This document shows positions 1 to 7,769 of a DNA stretch of 7,769 bases, in pieces. Position 1 is the stretch's first letter. Each line of letters begins with the position of its first letter. The notes beneath the pieces are model-generated. The model was not told the DNA's origin and did not search any database. It saw only the letters and a list, made by a program, of their open reading frames with translations. This DNA is from Betaproteobacteria bacterium (GTDB taxonomy: Bacteria > Pseudomonadota > Gammaproteobacteria > Burkholderiales > Burkholderiaceae): contig RFXC01000200.1 in assembly GCA_009921765.1 (NCBI GenBank), positions 1 to 7,769 on the forward strand, written 5' to 3'. The translations under genes and the position numbers were made by a program.

Positions 1-414
1 CACGATGCTTTCGTTTGCCCCGCCCATTGCGAACTCGTCGCAATTGGTTTTGCCCACGCAGACCGCGCCCGCGCTCGCCAGCCGCTCGACCACGGTGGCG
101 TCGAAAGGGCTCACATAGTTGGCGAGCATGCGCGAGCCCGCCGTGGAGCGCCAGCCGCGGGTGACAAAAATATCCTTGTGTGCAATGGGGATGCCCAAGA
201 GCGGCCCGCGCTCGCCCCGGGCCAGGCGCTGGTCGGCAGCCTGCGCCTGGCCGAGCGTGAGCTCGGGCTGCACGTCGATGAAAGCGTTTAACGGGCTTGC
301 GGCAACCCGGTTCAGAAAGTGGCGGGCGAGCTCAACAGCACTGGTCTGGCCGGAGGCGAGCGCAAGCGAGAGCTCGGCGACCGAAGCCGTGCTGGGGTCG
401 GTGAGGGCGCTCAC
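1..414 (-). CDS. gatA: Asp-tRNA(Asn)/Glu-tRNA(Gln) amidotransferase subunit A, 5' part only
   Basis: GatA is the glutamine amidase of the GatCAB complex. It releases ammonia that amidates mischarged Asp-tRNA(Asn) or Glu-tRNA(Gln) in the cytoplasm. The 138 codons present translate to a typical amidase-signature N-terminus. [10 protein letters not shown] (about residues 74-83) carries the expected catalytic Lys at 80, followed by [15 protein letters not shown] and [12 protein letters not shown]. The Gly/Ser-rich stretch with the two catalytic serines lies beyond the left edge. The start is GTG at 414-412, overlapping the gatC TGA by 4 bp (GTGA), so translation is probably coupled to gatC. No strong Shine-Dalgarno is visible, and the next ATG lies inside the conserved domain. 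TNCDEF replaces the more usual TNMDEF, probably natural variation. Family assignment is secure; the gene is truncated by the window, not broken. Confidence 0.95.
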   Translation of the reverse strand, partial: MSALTDPSTASVAELSLALASGQTSAVELARHFLNRVAASPLNAFIDVQPELTLGQAQAADQRLARGERGPLLGIPIAHKDIFVTRGWRSTAGSRMLANYVSPFDATVVERLASAGAVCVGKTNCDEFAMGGANESIV

Positions 415-698
415 TCGATCACCCGCGGAACCAGGTAGAGCCCGGCCTCGACCTTGGGTGCGCCCGCCTGCAGCGCTGCGCGCGAATCGGACTCGGTCAC
501 CGCGTCGTCTCGCAGCCGCAGCGCAAGTGCCTGTGGATGGGTAAGCGGCGCCACCCCTTGGGTGTCGACCGACTGCAGCCGGTCGATCAGCCCGAGGACC
601 GCGTTGAGATCGGCCTGCAGCGCGGCCTGCTCGGCCGGATCGAGATCAAGACGTGCGAGCGTGGCCAGGCGTCGCACGGCATCAGCGTTTAGGGACAT
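411..698 (-). CDS. gatC: Asp-tRNA(Asn)/Glu-tRNA(Gln) amidotransferase subunit C
   Basis: GatC is the small subunit that wraps around and stabilises GatA on GatB. The 95-residue product is the usual family length. It shows the N-terminal helix [14 protein letters not shown], the central [12 protein letters not shown] turn, the RLRDDAVTE motif and the C-terminal [10 protein letters not shown]. The frame stays open upstream to 854, but the ATG at 698 gives the family length, and the upstream stretch is Arg/Ser/Gly-rich with no GatC similarity. The gene heads a gatC-gatA(-gatB) unit transcribed away from mreB, an arrangement I know from several proteobacteria. No purine-rich Shine-Dalgarno precedes the ATG. 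A TATTAT hexamer only about 10 nt upstream raises the possibility of a nearly leaderless transcript. Confidence 0.95.
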   Translation of the reverse strand: MSLNADAVRRLATLARLDLDPAEQAALQADLNAVLGLIDRLQSVDTQGVAPLTHPQALALRLRDDAVTESDSRAALQAGAPKVEAGLYLVPRVIE

Positions 699-2827
<2,129 letters not shown>

Positions 2828-2831
<4 letters not shown>

Positions 2832-3343
2832 ACACCCATCGCGAAACCGTGTTGCTGCCGGCCAACCGGGCGTTTGCTGCGTTCAGTCTCGCGTGTGCCT
2901 TTCTCCTCAACCTGTTTCCGTGGGGACCGTTGCCGCTCGCCCCGGATTTTGTCGCGCTGGCGCTGGTGTTCTGGAGCCTTCGCGAGCCGCAAATGGTGGG
3001 GATTGGTGTCGCCTTTGCGCTGGGGCTCCTCATGGATGTTCACTCGGCGGCGCTTCTGGGCGAGCATGCGCTCGCCTACAGCCTTGTCTCCTATGGCGCG
3101 ATCAGCCTGCACAGGCGGCTCGCCTGGTTCGGTGCGCTCGGCCGCATGCTTCATCTGCTGCCGCTTTTTCTGCTCGCGCAGGTCACCACCCTGATCATCC
3201 GCATGGTGCTGGGCGCCGAGTTTCCAGGATGGCTTTATTTCGTGCCCAGCCTCGCCGCTGCCGCGCTCTGGGTGCCCACCGAGTGGTTGCTGCTTGCGCC
3301 GCAGCGTCGACCGGTCGAGCGCGACGAGACCCGTCCGCTGTGA
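2828..3343 (+). CDS. mreD: Rod shape-determining membrane protein MreD
   Basis: MreD is a small polytopic inner-membrane protein of the Rod complex that works with MreC and RodA-PBP2. The 171-residue product is the usual size, with about five hydrophobic segments (roughly 14-30, 38-51, 56-72, 80-95, 108-130) and a further one near 136-157. The family hallmark GLLMDVHSAALLGEHALAY sits at about 66-84. The charged C-terminus is RRPVERDETRPL. The ATG overlaps the mreC TGA (ATGA, 2828-2831), and AAGGGG at 2814-2819 inside mreC gives a well-placed ribosome site, so translation is likely coupled. It is intact. The assignment rests on this motif, the hydrophobic profile and its position between mreC and mrdA. 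Confidence 0.94.
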
Positions 3344-3380
3344 TCAGCGCGCCCGCTCCCCACCGCGCCCGCAGGCCGTC

Positions 3381-5348
3381 ATGCGGGTGACGGACGACGT
3401 CAATCAGGCGCTCGCGAACCTGCGCAAGATCCGCAGGCGTCTGCTGCTGTGTGCCGTGCTGTCAATTGTCGGTGGTGCGCTGCTCCTCGCGCGGCTTGCC
3501 TATCTGCAGGTGCTTCGCCACAACGATTTTCAGGCGCAGGCCGAAGACAACCGGATCGCGCTGGTGCCGGTGCCGCCCACGCGTGGCCTGATCCTCGACC
3601 GCAACGGTCTGCTGATGGCCGAGAACATTGCGTATTACACGCTGGAGCTCGCGCCGTCGCGGTTTTCCCGGCTTGAGCAGACGGTGGCCGACCTCGCCGG
3701 CCTGGTCGACATCACACCGCGCGATGTGCGGCGCTTTCGCCGGCTGATCGAAGACTCCCGGCGCCTTGAGCCGCTGCCGATCAAATCACGGCTGACCGAT
3801 GAAGAGGTGGCAAAAATTGCCGCCAATCGCTATCGGCTGCCCGGGGTGGAGATTCGCGCCCGGCTGTTCCGAAGCTACCCGCACGGTGATCTCGCCTCCC
3901 ATCTGATCGGCCACATTGGTCGAATTTCGCAGGCTGACCGCAAGCGGCTCGATGATGCGGGGGAGTTGTCGCGCTATCTGGGGGCGACCCACATCGGCAA
4001 GGCTGGCATCGAGCAGTCCTATGAGGGACTGTTGCACGGCCGGCCCGGGTATGACGAGGTTGAGGTGTCGGCCGCGGGTCGCGTGATGCGCACGCTCTCC
4101 CGGCACCCGCCGGTCAATGGTTCGGATCTCACGCTCACCATCGACCTGAGGCTTCAGTCGCTTGCCGAGCAGCTGTTTAACGGCCGTCGTGGTGCGCTGG
4201 TGGCGATTGAACCGGCCAGCGGTGAAGTGCTCGCGTTCGTCTCGCAGCCAAGCTTTGATCCCAACCTGTTTGTCGATGGCATCGATCCTGCGAGCTGGCA
4301 GGCGCTCAACGAAGATCCGGACAAGCCGCTATTGAACCGGGCGCTTCGCGGCACCTATCCCCCGGGGTCAACCTACAAACCCTTCATGGCGCTTGCTGCG
4401 CTGGAGACCGGGATGCGACGCCCCGGTGACCTCACGGCCGATCCCGGCTACTTTCAGTTGGGCGAACATCGTTTTCGCGATTCGCGCCCCGAGGGGTATG
4501 GATCGGTTGATCTGCACACCTCGATAGTTGTTTCGAGCGACACCTACTACTACAAGCTCGCCTACGACATGGGCGTTGACCGGATTCACGGCTTCATGAA
4601 GCAATGGGGATTCGGTCAGCGCACGGGCATTGATCTTGATCATGAAGCCACGGGTATTCTGCCGTCATCGGAATGGAAGCAGCGGCGGTTCCGGCAGAAG
4701 TGGCTGCCCGGTGAGTCGCCGTCGATCGGTATCGGGCAGGGTTACAACGCCTTCACCATTCTTCAACTCGCCCATGCGACCGCCACGCTCGCCAACAGCG
4801 GTCGACCGATGCGCCCGCGGCTGCTGCGCGCGTCACAGGCGCCTGGCGGGCCGGTCGAGCTGGTGGCTGCCGACCCGGGCGAACCGATCCCGCTGCGCCC
4901 CGAGCATGTGCGCCTGGTCACGCGTGCGATGGTGGACGTGAACCGGCTGGGGACCAGTCGTGTGGTGTTCAGCGGGGCGGAGTATCAGGCGGCGGGCAAG
5001 ACTGGCACGGCGCAGGTGATCGGTATCCGTCAAAACGAAAAATATGATCTACGGAAGGTGGCCGAGCGGCACCGCGATCATTCGCTCTTCATCGCGTTTG
5101 CGCCGGTCGCCTCGCCGCGGATCGCGCTGGCGGTGATCGTTGAAAACGGCGGTTTTGGCGCCCAGGCCGCAGCCCCGATCGCGCGCGCGCTGTTTGATTT
5201 CCATCTTCTTGGAAAGCTGCCACCCGACCGGGCCGGCATCCGGCTCCCCCCCATGGACGAGTCCGAGATTCGCGACGTGCCGGAAGATCTGGAGCCCGAG
5301 CGCGTCGAGGCATCGTCCACCGCGGCACAGCCGGGAGGCGCCCGGTGA
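3381..5348 (+). CDS. mrdA: Penicillin-binding protein 2, class B transpeptidase of the Rod complex
   Basis: PBP2 crosslinks the glycan strands that RodA polymerises during elongation. It is anchored in the inner membrane with its catalytic domain in the periplasm. The 655-residue product has a short cytoplasmic start and a membrane helix at about 20-42. The pedestal domain begins with PPTRGLILDRNG (65-76) and HIGKAGIEQSYE. The transpeptidase domain carries the catalytic STYK (nucleophile S330, K333) after YPPGSTYKP, the SSD form of the SxN motif (385-387), and KTGTAQV (540-546). DPNLFVDGI and PSIGIGQGY match the PBP2 family. The ATG at 3381, 37 bp after mreD, gives a normal N-terminus. The frame is open 87 nt further upstream, but that overlaps mreD with no PBP2-like content. 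The ribosome site is weak (GCAGGC). The tail is acidic and proline-containing. No lesion is seen. Confidence 0.96.
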   Translation: MRVTDDVNQALANLRKIRRRLLLCAVLSIVGGALLLARLAYLQVLRHNDFQAQAEDNRIALVPVPPTRGLILDRNGLLMAENIAYYTLELAPSRFSRLEQTVADLAGLVDITPRDVRRFRRLIEDSRRLEPLPIKSRLTDEEVAKIAANRYRLPGVEIRARLFRSYPHGDLASHLIGHIGRISQADRKRLDDAGELSRYLGATHIGKAGIEQSYEGLLHGRPGYDEVEVSAAGRVMRTLSRHPPVNGSDLTLTIDLRLQSLAEQLFNGRRGALVAIEPASGEVLAFVSQPSFDPNLFVDGIDPASWQALNEDPDKPLLNRALRGTYPPGSTYKPFMALAALETGMRRPGDLTADPGYFQLGEHRFRDSRPEGYGSVDLHTSIVVSSDTYYYKLAYDMGVDRIHGFMKQWGFGQRTGIDLDHEATGILPSSEWKQRRFRQKWLPGESPSIGIGQGYNAFTILQLAHATATLANSGRPMRPRLLRASQAPGGPVELVAADPGEPIPLRPEHVRLVTRAMVDVNRLGTSRVVFSGAEYQAAGKTGTAQVIGIRQNEKYDLRKVAERHRDHSLFIAFAPVASPRIALAVIVENGGFGAQAAAPIARALFDFHLLGKLPPDRAGIRLPPMDESEIRDVPEDLEPERVEASSTAAQPGGAR

Positions 5349-6421
5349 GTCGGCTGCAAGCCGCGTGGGCGAGGGTCCGACCCTGGGTTGCGGTGTTTGA
5401 TTGGCCGCTCTCGATTGCGATCGGACTGGTGGTGGGCTTGAGCGTGATCACCATGTATTCGGCCGCCTATGATTTTCCCGGCCGCTTTGAGGCGCACCTG
5501 CGCAACCTCGCAATCGCCGCCTTCGCGCTCTGGGCGGCCGCGCTGGTGCCAAGAACCTGGCTGGTCCGGTTTGCCGTGCCGCTCTTTGTTGCCGGGGTGG
5601 CGATGCTGATTGCGGTCGCGTTGTTCGGCGATATCGCCAAGGGCGCGCGGCGCTGGCTCAATCTCGGCTTCATCCGGATCCAGCCGTCCGAAGTGCTGAA
5701 GATCGCCGCACCCCTGATGCTTGCCTGGTATTTTCAGCAGCGCGAGGGGATGCTGCGCTGGTTTGATTTCGCGGCGACCGCCGTGCTCCTCATGGTGCCG
5801 GTCTGGCTGATCGCGCGCCAGCCCGACCTGGGTACCGCGCTTCTGGTCCTCGCGAGCGGCGGCTTCGTGATCTTTCTCGCCGGGCTCAGCTGCATGCACG
5901 ACTACCAGCGACAGCGGGTGCTGACGCTCCTCGATCCCGCCTCCGATCCCCTGGGTCGGGGCTTTCACATCATCCAGTCCACCATTGCGATCGGTTCGGG
6001 TGGCGTCTGGGGCAAGGGCTGGATGGAGGGCACGCAGACCCGGCTCGAGTTTGTGCCCGAACGCACGACCGATTTCATTCTCGCGGTGTTTTCCGAAGAG
6101 TTCGGTCTGGTGGGCAACGGCGTGCTGATCGCGCTCTATCTGGCGGTGGTGCTGCGTGCGCTTGCCATTGCGGCCCGCGGGCTCACGCTTTTTGACCGGC
6201 TTCTCGCGGGGGCGCTTGCGCTGGTTTTCTTCGTGTATGCCTTTGTCAACATCGGCATGGTGTCGGGCGTGCTGCCGGTGGTGGGCGTGCCGCTGCCGTT
6301 CATGTCGTATGGCGGCACTGCCATGGCAACGCTGGGCCTGGGTCTCGGGCTGGTGATGGGTGTTGCACGCTCCCGCGCCCACCCCGAAGGCGCGGCTCAG
6401 CGCATGAACCGCTTCACATAA
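5345..6421 (+). CDS. rodA: SEDS glycosyltransferase RodA, lacking one transmembrane helix
   Basis: RodA is the SEDS-family polymerase that extends glycan strands from lipid II in complex with PBP2. Of 358 residues, nearly all align with RodA: ISKGA-like IAKGARRWLNLG (97-108), QPSEVLKIAAPLM (113-125), QPDLGT (159-164), MHDYQRQRV (184-192), GFHIIQSTIAIGSGG (206-220), PERTTDFI with the presumed catalytic Asp at 243 (E. coli D262), and GVPLPFMSYGG (314-324). However, GLS (180-182) is followed by a single Cys and then MHDYQ. In E. coli RodA, as I recall it, 22 residues separate these motifs and form the helix leading into the catalytic periplasmic loop. So about 21 residues or more (63+ bp) are missing in frame near 5890. 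The start is GTG, overlapping the mrdA TGA, with a strong GGGAGG at 5333-5338. The 3' end overlaps the convergent cupin gene. Confidence 0.93.
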   Translation: MSRLQAAWARVRPWVAVFDWPLSIAIGLVVGLSVITMYSAAYDFPGRFEAHLRNLAIAAFALWAAALVPRTWLVRFAVPLFVAGVAMLIAVALFGDIAKGARRWLNLGFIRIQPSEVLKIAAPLMLAWYFQQREGMLRWFDFAATAVLLMVPVWLIARQPDLGTALLVLASGGFVIFLAGLSCMHDYQRQRVLTLLDPASDPLGRGFHIIQSTIAIGSGGVWGKGWMEGTQTRLEFVPERTTDFILAVFSEEFGLVGNGVLIALYLAVVLRALAIAARGLTLFDRLLAGALALVFFVYAFVNIGMVSGVLPVVGVPLPFMSYGGTAMATLGLGLGLVMGVARSRAHPEGAAQRMNRFT

Positions 6422-6936
6422 TCCGCCCCGAGGCCGACAGCCTCAAAGTGCGCGCGATAGCGCTCGATGCGAGTGAACACGTCGTCATAGCCGGTGGAGG
6501 CGCCCTGCGGGTCGACATACATGAGCGAGCCGTGCACCGTGAAGAGCGTGATCATGTCCTGACAATCATCGGGTACGACCAGCGTGTGGGTCTCGCCCGG
6601 TGGCTCGAACACGTAGCTGCCCTCGCAGGCAATCCAGTCGTGTTCGAGGTAGTACCAGCTGCCGCGGATGACCCAGGCGTGAACGGCCCCGGAGTGACGG
6701 TGACGCTGAAGAATGCCGGCACGCTTGACCCGCAGCAGGTGCACGTAATAGCCGCCGCTTACGTTGAGGTGCAGTGGGCGCGACCAGATGCCGGGGGCGA
6801 CCGGCGCCCAGAGCGTGTCATCGCCATCGAGTGCGTCGTTGATCACCATGTCCGGGACCATGCCCCAGGGCTGGGGGCGTTCGTAGGGCTCGAGTCCGGC
6901 CGGATTCGGCGGCCGCTTGCGTACCGGCATATCCAT
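6397..6936 (-). CDS. Cupin dioxygenase of the 2,4'-dihydroxyacetophenone dioxygenase family
   Basis: The 179-residue product is a single-domain cupin. RHRHSGAVHAWVIRG (78-92) carries His79 and His81, and FEPPGETHTLVV (110-121) carries His117. The 2 and 36 residue spacing matches the three-His iron site I recall for 2,4'-dihydroxyacetophenone dioxygenase (DAD), and the length is similar. DAD is an iron enzyme that cleaves the C-C bond next to the carbonyl of an aryl ketone, but many family members are uncharacterised. I infer a metal-binding cupin, with substrate unknown. The start at ATG 6936 is set by a strong AGGAG 6 nt upstream (6943-6947 on the minus strand). A second ATG two codons in is less well placed. 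The gene converges on rodA and overlaps it by 25 bp, so it is not part of that operon. No catabolic neighbours are present to suggest a pathway. Confidence 0.82.
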   Translation of the reverse strand: MDMPVRKRPPNPAGLEPYERPQPWGMVPDMVINDALDGDDTLWAPVAPGIWSRPLHLNVSGGYYVHLLRVKRAGILQRHRHSGAVHAWVIRGSWYYLEHDWIACEGSYVFEPPGETHTLVVPDDCQDMITLFTVHGSLMYVDPQGASTGYDDVFTRIERYRAHFEAVGLGADYVKRFMR

Positions 6937-7031
6937 GAGGTGCTCCTGGGGTAAACGTTTCCTTGGAGCCGGATGCTAGCGGAGAGCGGGCGCGCGTGCA
7001 TCCCGCGACCGGGCGCACTACACTGCCGGCT
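6937..7031. promoter_or_regulatory. Divergent intergenic region between the cupin and uracil-DNA glycosylase genes
   Basis: This 95-bp gap must carry the start signals for both genes. It contains the cupin ribosome site (minus strand, 6943-6947) and the 8-bp palindrome AAACGTTT (6953-6960). GGAGAG at 6981-6986 could serve an alternative in-frame GTG at 6996. TACACT (7019-7024) resembles a weak -10 hexamer and would put a transcript start almost on the GTG at 7032. No clear -35 boxes were found. Confidence 0.4.
6953..6960. promoter_or_regulatory. AAACGTTT palindrome, possible LacI-family operator
   Basis: A perfect 8-bp palindrome with a central CpG lies in the context GGTAAACGTTTCC, 17 nt upstream of the cupin start. 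LacI/GalR-family operators typically have a central CG flanked by A- and T-rich arms, as in the PurR core. The outer arms here are only partly symmetrical and no regulator gene is in view, so the operator role is inference. Confidence 0.3.
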
Positions 7032-7769
7032 GTGAATTCTGCTGCCCCGCCTCCCGCTTCCCCGTCCGAGTCGTTCCGGCCCGGGGCGTCCCAATCCGAG
7101 TCGTTCCGGCCCGCCGTCGCGCAGGCGCTGATCGCCGCTGCGACCAGGCTGTCGGAGGCGGTCTCGGCGCTCGAATTTTCCGCGCCGGTCACCCATGTCT
7201 ACAACCCGCTCGACTACGCCTGGGCACCGCATCGCGCCTACCTGGAGCGCTATGCGGCGCAGGGCCTTCGCGCGGTGTTCGTCGGCATGAATCCCGGGCC
7301 TTTCGGCATGATGCAGACCGGCGTGCCGTTCGGCGAGGTGGCTGCGGTGCGCGACTGGATGGGGATCGAGGCGCCGGTGGTCGGCGTCGCCGATGCGCAT
7401 CCGCGGCGACCCATCGAGGGCTTTGCCTGCCGTCGCTCCGAGGTCAGTGGACGCCGGCTCTGGGGCTGGGCCGCGCGTCGCTTTGGGTCGCCCGACGTCT
7501 TCTTTTCGCAGTGCTTCGTGCTCAATTATTGCCCGCTCGTGTTTCTGGAGGCATCGGGGCGGAATTTCACGCCCGACCGGCTGCCGCGCGCCGAACTGGC
7601 GCCGCTCCAGGCCGCGTGCGATGCCCACCTGAGGCAGGCGCTGGCGGCGCTTGCCCCCGCATGGGTGATCGGTGTGGGTGGCTATGCGCGGGCCCGGATC
7701 GAAGCGGCGCTTGCCGCTGGCCCGGCGGGGCTTGCGCCGCGGGTTGATCAGATCCTGCACCCAAGCCCG
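7032..7769 (+). CDS. smug1: Single-strand-selective monofunctional uracil-DNA glycosylase (SMUG1 family), 3' end outside window
   Basis: This base-excision repair enzyme removes uracil and some oxidised pyrimidines from DNA. The 246 codons present include the SMUG1 signature VYNPLDYAWAPHRAYLERY (56-74), motif 1 GMNPGPFGMMQTGVPFG (85-101, with Asn87 matching human Asn85), RDWMGI, SEVSGRRLWGW (136-146), FVLNYCPLVFL with the uracil-contacting Asn at 165, GRNFTPDRLP, and motif 2 HPSP (243-246) with its catalytic His. The window ends there, losing the DNA-wedge segment and C-terminus. The start is uncertain. GTG 7032 is used here, but GTG 6996 is in frame 12 codons upstream behind GGAGAG (6981-6986). 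The N-terminal extension is low-complexity and contains two copies of SESFRP. A SMUG1 is known in a minority of bacteria. The gene diverges from the cupin gene and shows no link to the wall genes. Confidence 0.93.
   Translation, partial: MNSAAPPPASPSESFRPGASQSESFRPAVAQALIAAATRLSEAVSALEFSAPVTHVYNPLDYAWAPHRAYLERYAAQGLRAVFVGMNPGPFGMMQTGVPFGEVAAVRDWMGIEAPVVGVADAHPRRPIEGFACRRSEVSGRRLWGWAARRFGSPDVFFSQCFVLNYCPLVFLEASGRNFTPDRLPRAELAPLQAACDAHLRQALAALAPAWVIGVGGYARARIEAALAAGPAGLAPRVDQILHPSP
7065..7113 (+). repeat. In-frame 30-bp-period direct repeat in the glycosylase N-terminus
   Basis: The 19-nt unit TCCGAGTCGTTCCGGCCCG occurs at 7065-7083 and again, identically, at 7095-7113. The period is 30 bp (10 codons), encoding SESFRPGASQ then SESFRPAVAQ. 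Exact nucleotide identity, including third positions, points to a recent duplication. It lies before the glycosylase core and does not disturb the frame. Confidence 0.85.

Noticed and set aside
3294..3380. Upstream extension of mrdA to an ATG at 3294
   Set aside because: It would overlap the mreD end by 50 bp and add an Arg/Pro-rich segment with no PBP2 counterpart. The ATG at 3381 gives the normal short cytoplasmic N-terminus.
5078..6382. Long minus-strand open frame of 434 residues opposite rodA and the end of mrdA
   Set aside because: Its His/Arg/Gln-rich composition and lack of recognisable domains fit an antisense shadow of GC-rich coding DNA. The plus strand encodes clear RodA and PBP2 here.
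6430..6444. Hairpin GAGGC-CGACA-GCCTC just past the rodA stop
   Set aside because: The stem is 5 bp with no T-tract on either strand and lies inside the cupin coding sequence, so there is no real terminator signal.
6843..7760. Long minus-strand open frame of 305 residues opposite the glycosylase
   Set aside because: It is Arg/Gly/Pro-rich with no motif, and covers a plus-strand frame that is unmistakably SMUG1. It also runs into the cupin gene out of frame.

Overview
This is a GC-rich window carrying the cell-elongation (Rod complex) locus of a proteobacterium. Betaproteobacteria is the best fit. The gat genes run divergently from mreBCD, mreD is followed directly by mrdA and rodA, and MreC has the PPFFRQG-type N-terminus. 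As I recall, Pseudomonas also puts gatC next to mreB but lacks the mrdA-rodA continuation. I cannot name a genus.

Layout. Positions 1-698 (minus) hold the 5' part of gatA and all of gatC, overlapping by 4 bp, which encode the tRNA-dependent Asn/Gln amidotransferase. Positions 699-877 are a divergent leader with an AT-rich patch and a perfect 14-bp palindrome. Positions 878-6421 (plus) are a five-gene unit, mreB-mreC-mreD-mrdA-rodA, with ATGA and GTGA overlaps at mreC/mreD and mrdA/rodA. Positions 6397-6936 (minus) encode a small cupin resembling 2,4'-dihydroxyacetophenone dioxygenase, overlapping the rodA end tail-to-tail by 25 bp. From 7032 to the right edge (plus) runs a SMUG1-family uracil-DNA glycosylase with a GTG start; its 3' end lies outside the window.

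How the genes work together. MreB filaments, MreC, MreD, the transpeptidase PBP2 (mrdA) and the glycosyltransferase RodA form the machine that inserts lateral-wall peptidoglycan in rods. The gat genes, the cupin and the glycosylase are neighbours with unrelated jobs.

The main surprise is that two of the five elongation genes carry internal deletions of similar size. In mreB about 59 bp is missing near 1661. This removes about 20 conserved residues and shifts the frame, so the conserved C-terminus (1662-1862) is read out of frame. In rodA about 63 bp or more is missing near 5890, in frame. This removes a whole transmembrane helix just before the catalytic periplasmic loop. MreC, MreD and PBP2 look intact. 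Either the lineage is losing rod-shape machinery, or the assembly dropped two short segments. The sequence alone cannot decide between these. No mobile element, CRISPR array, tRNA or rRNA was seen.
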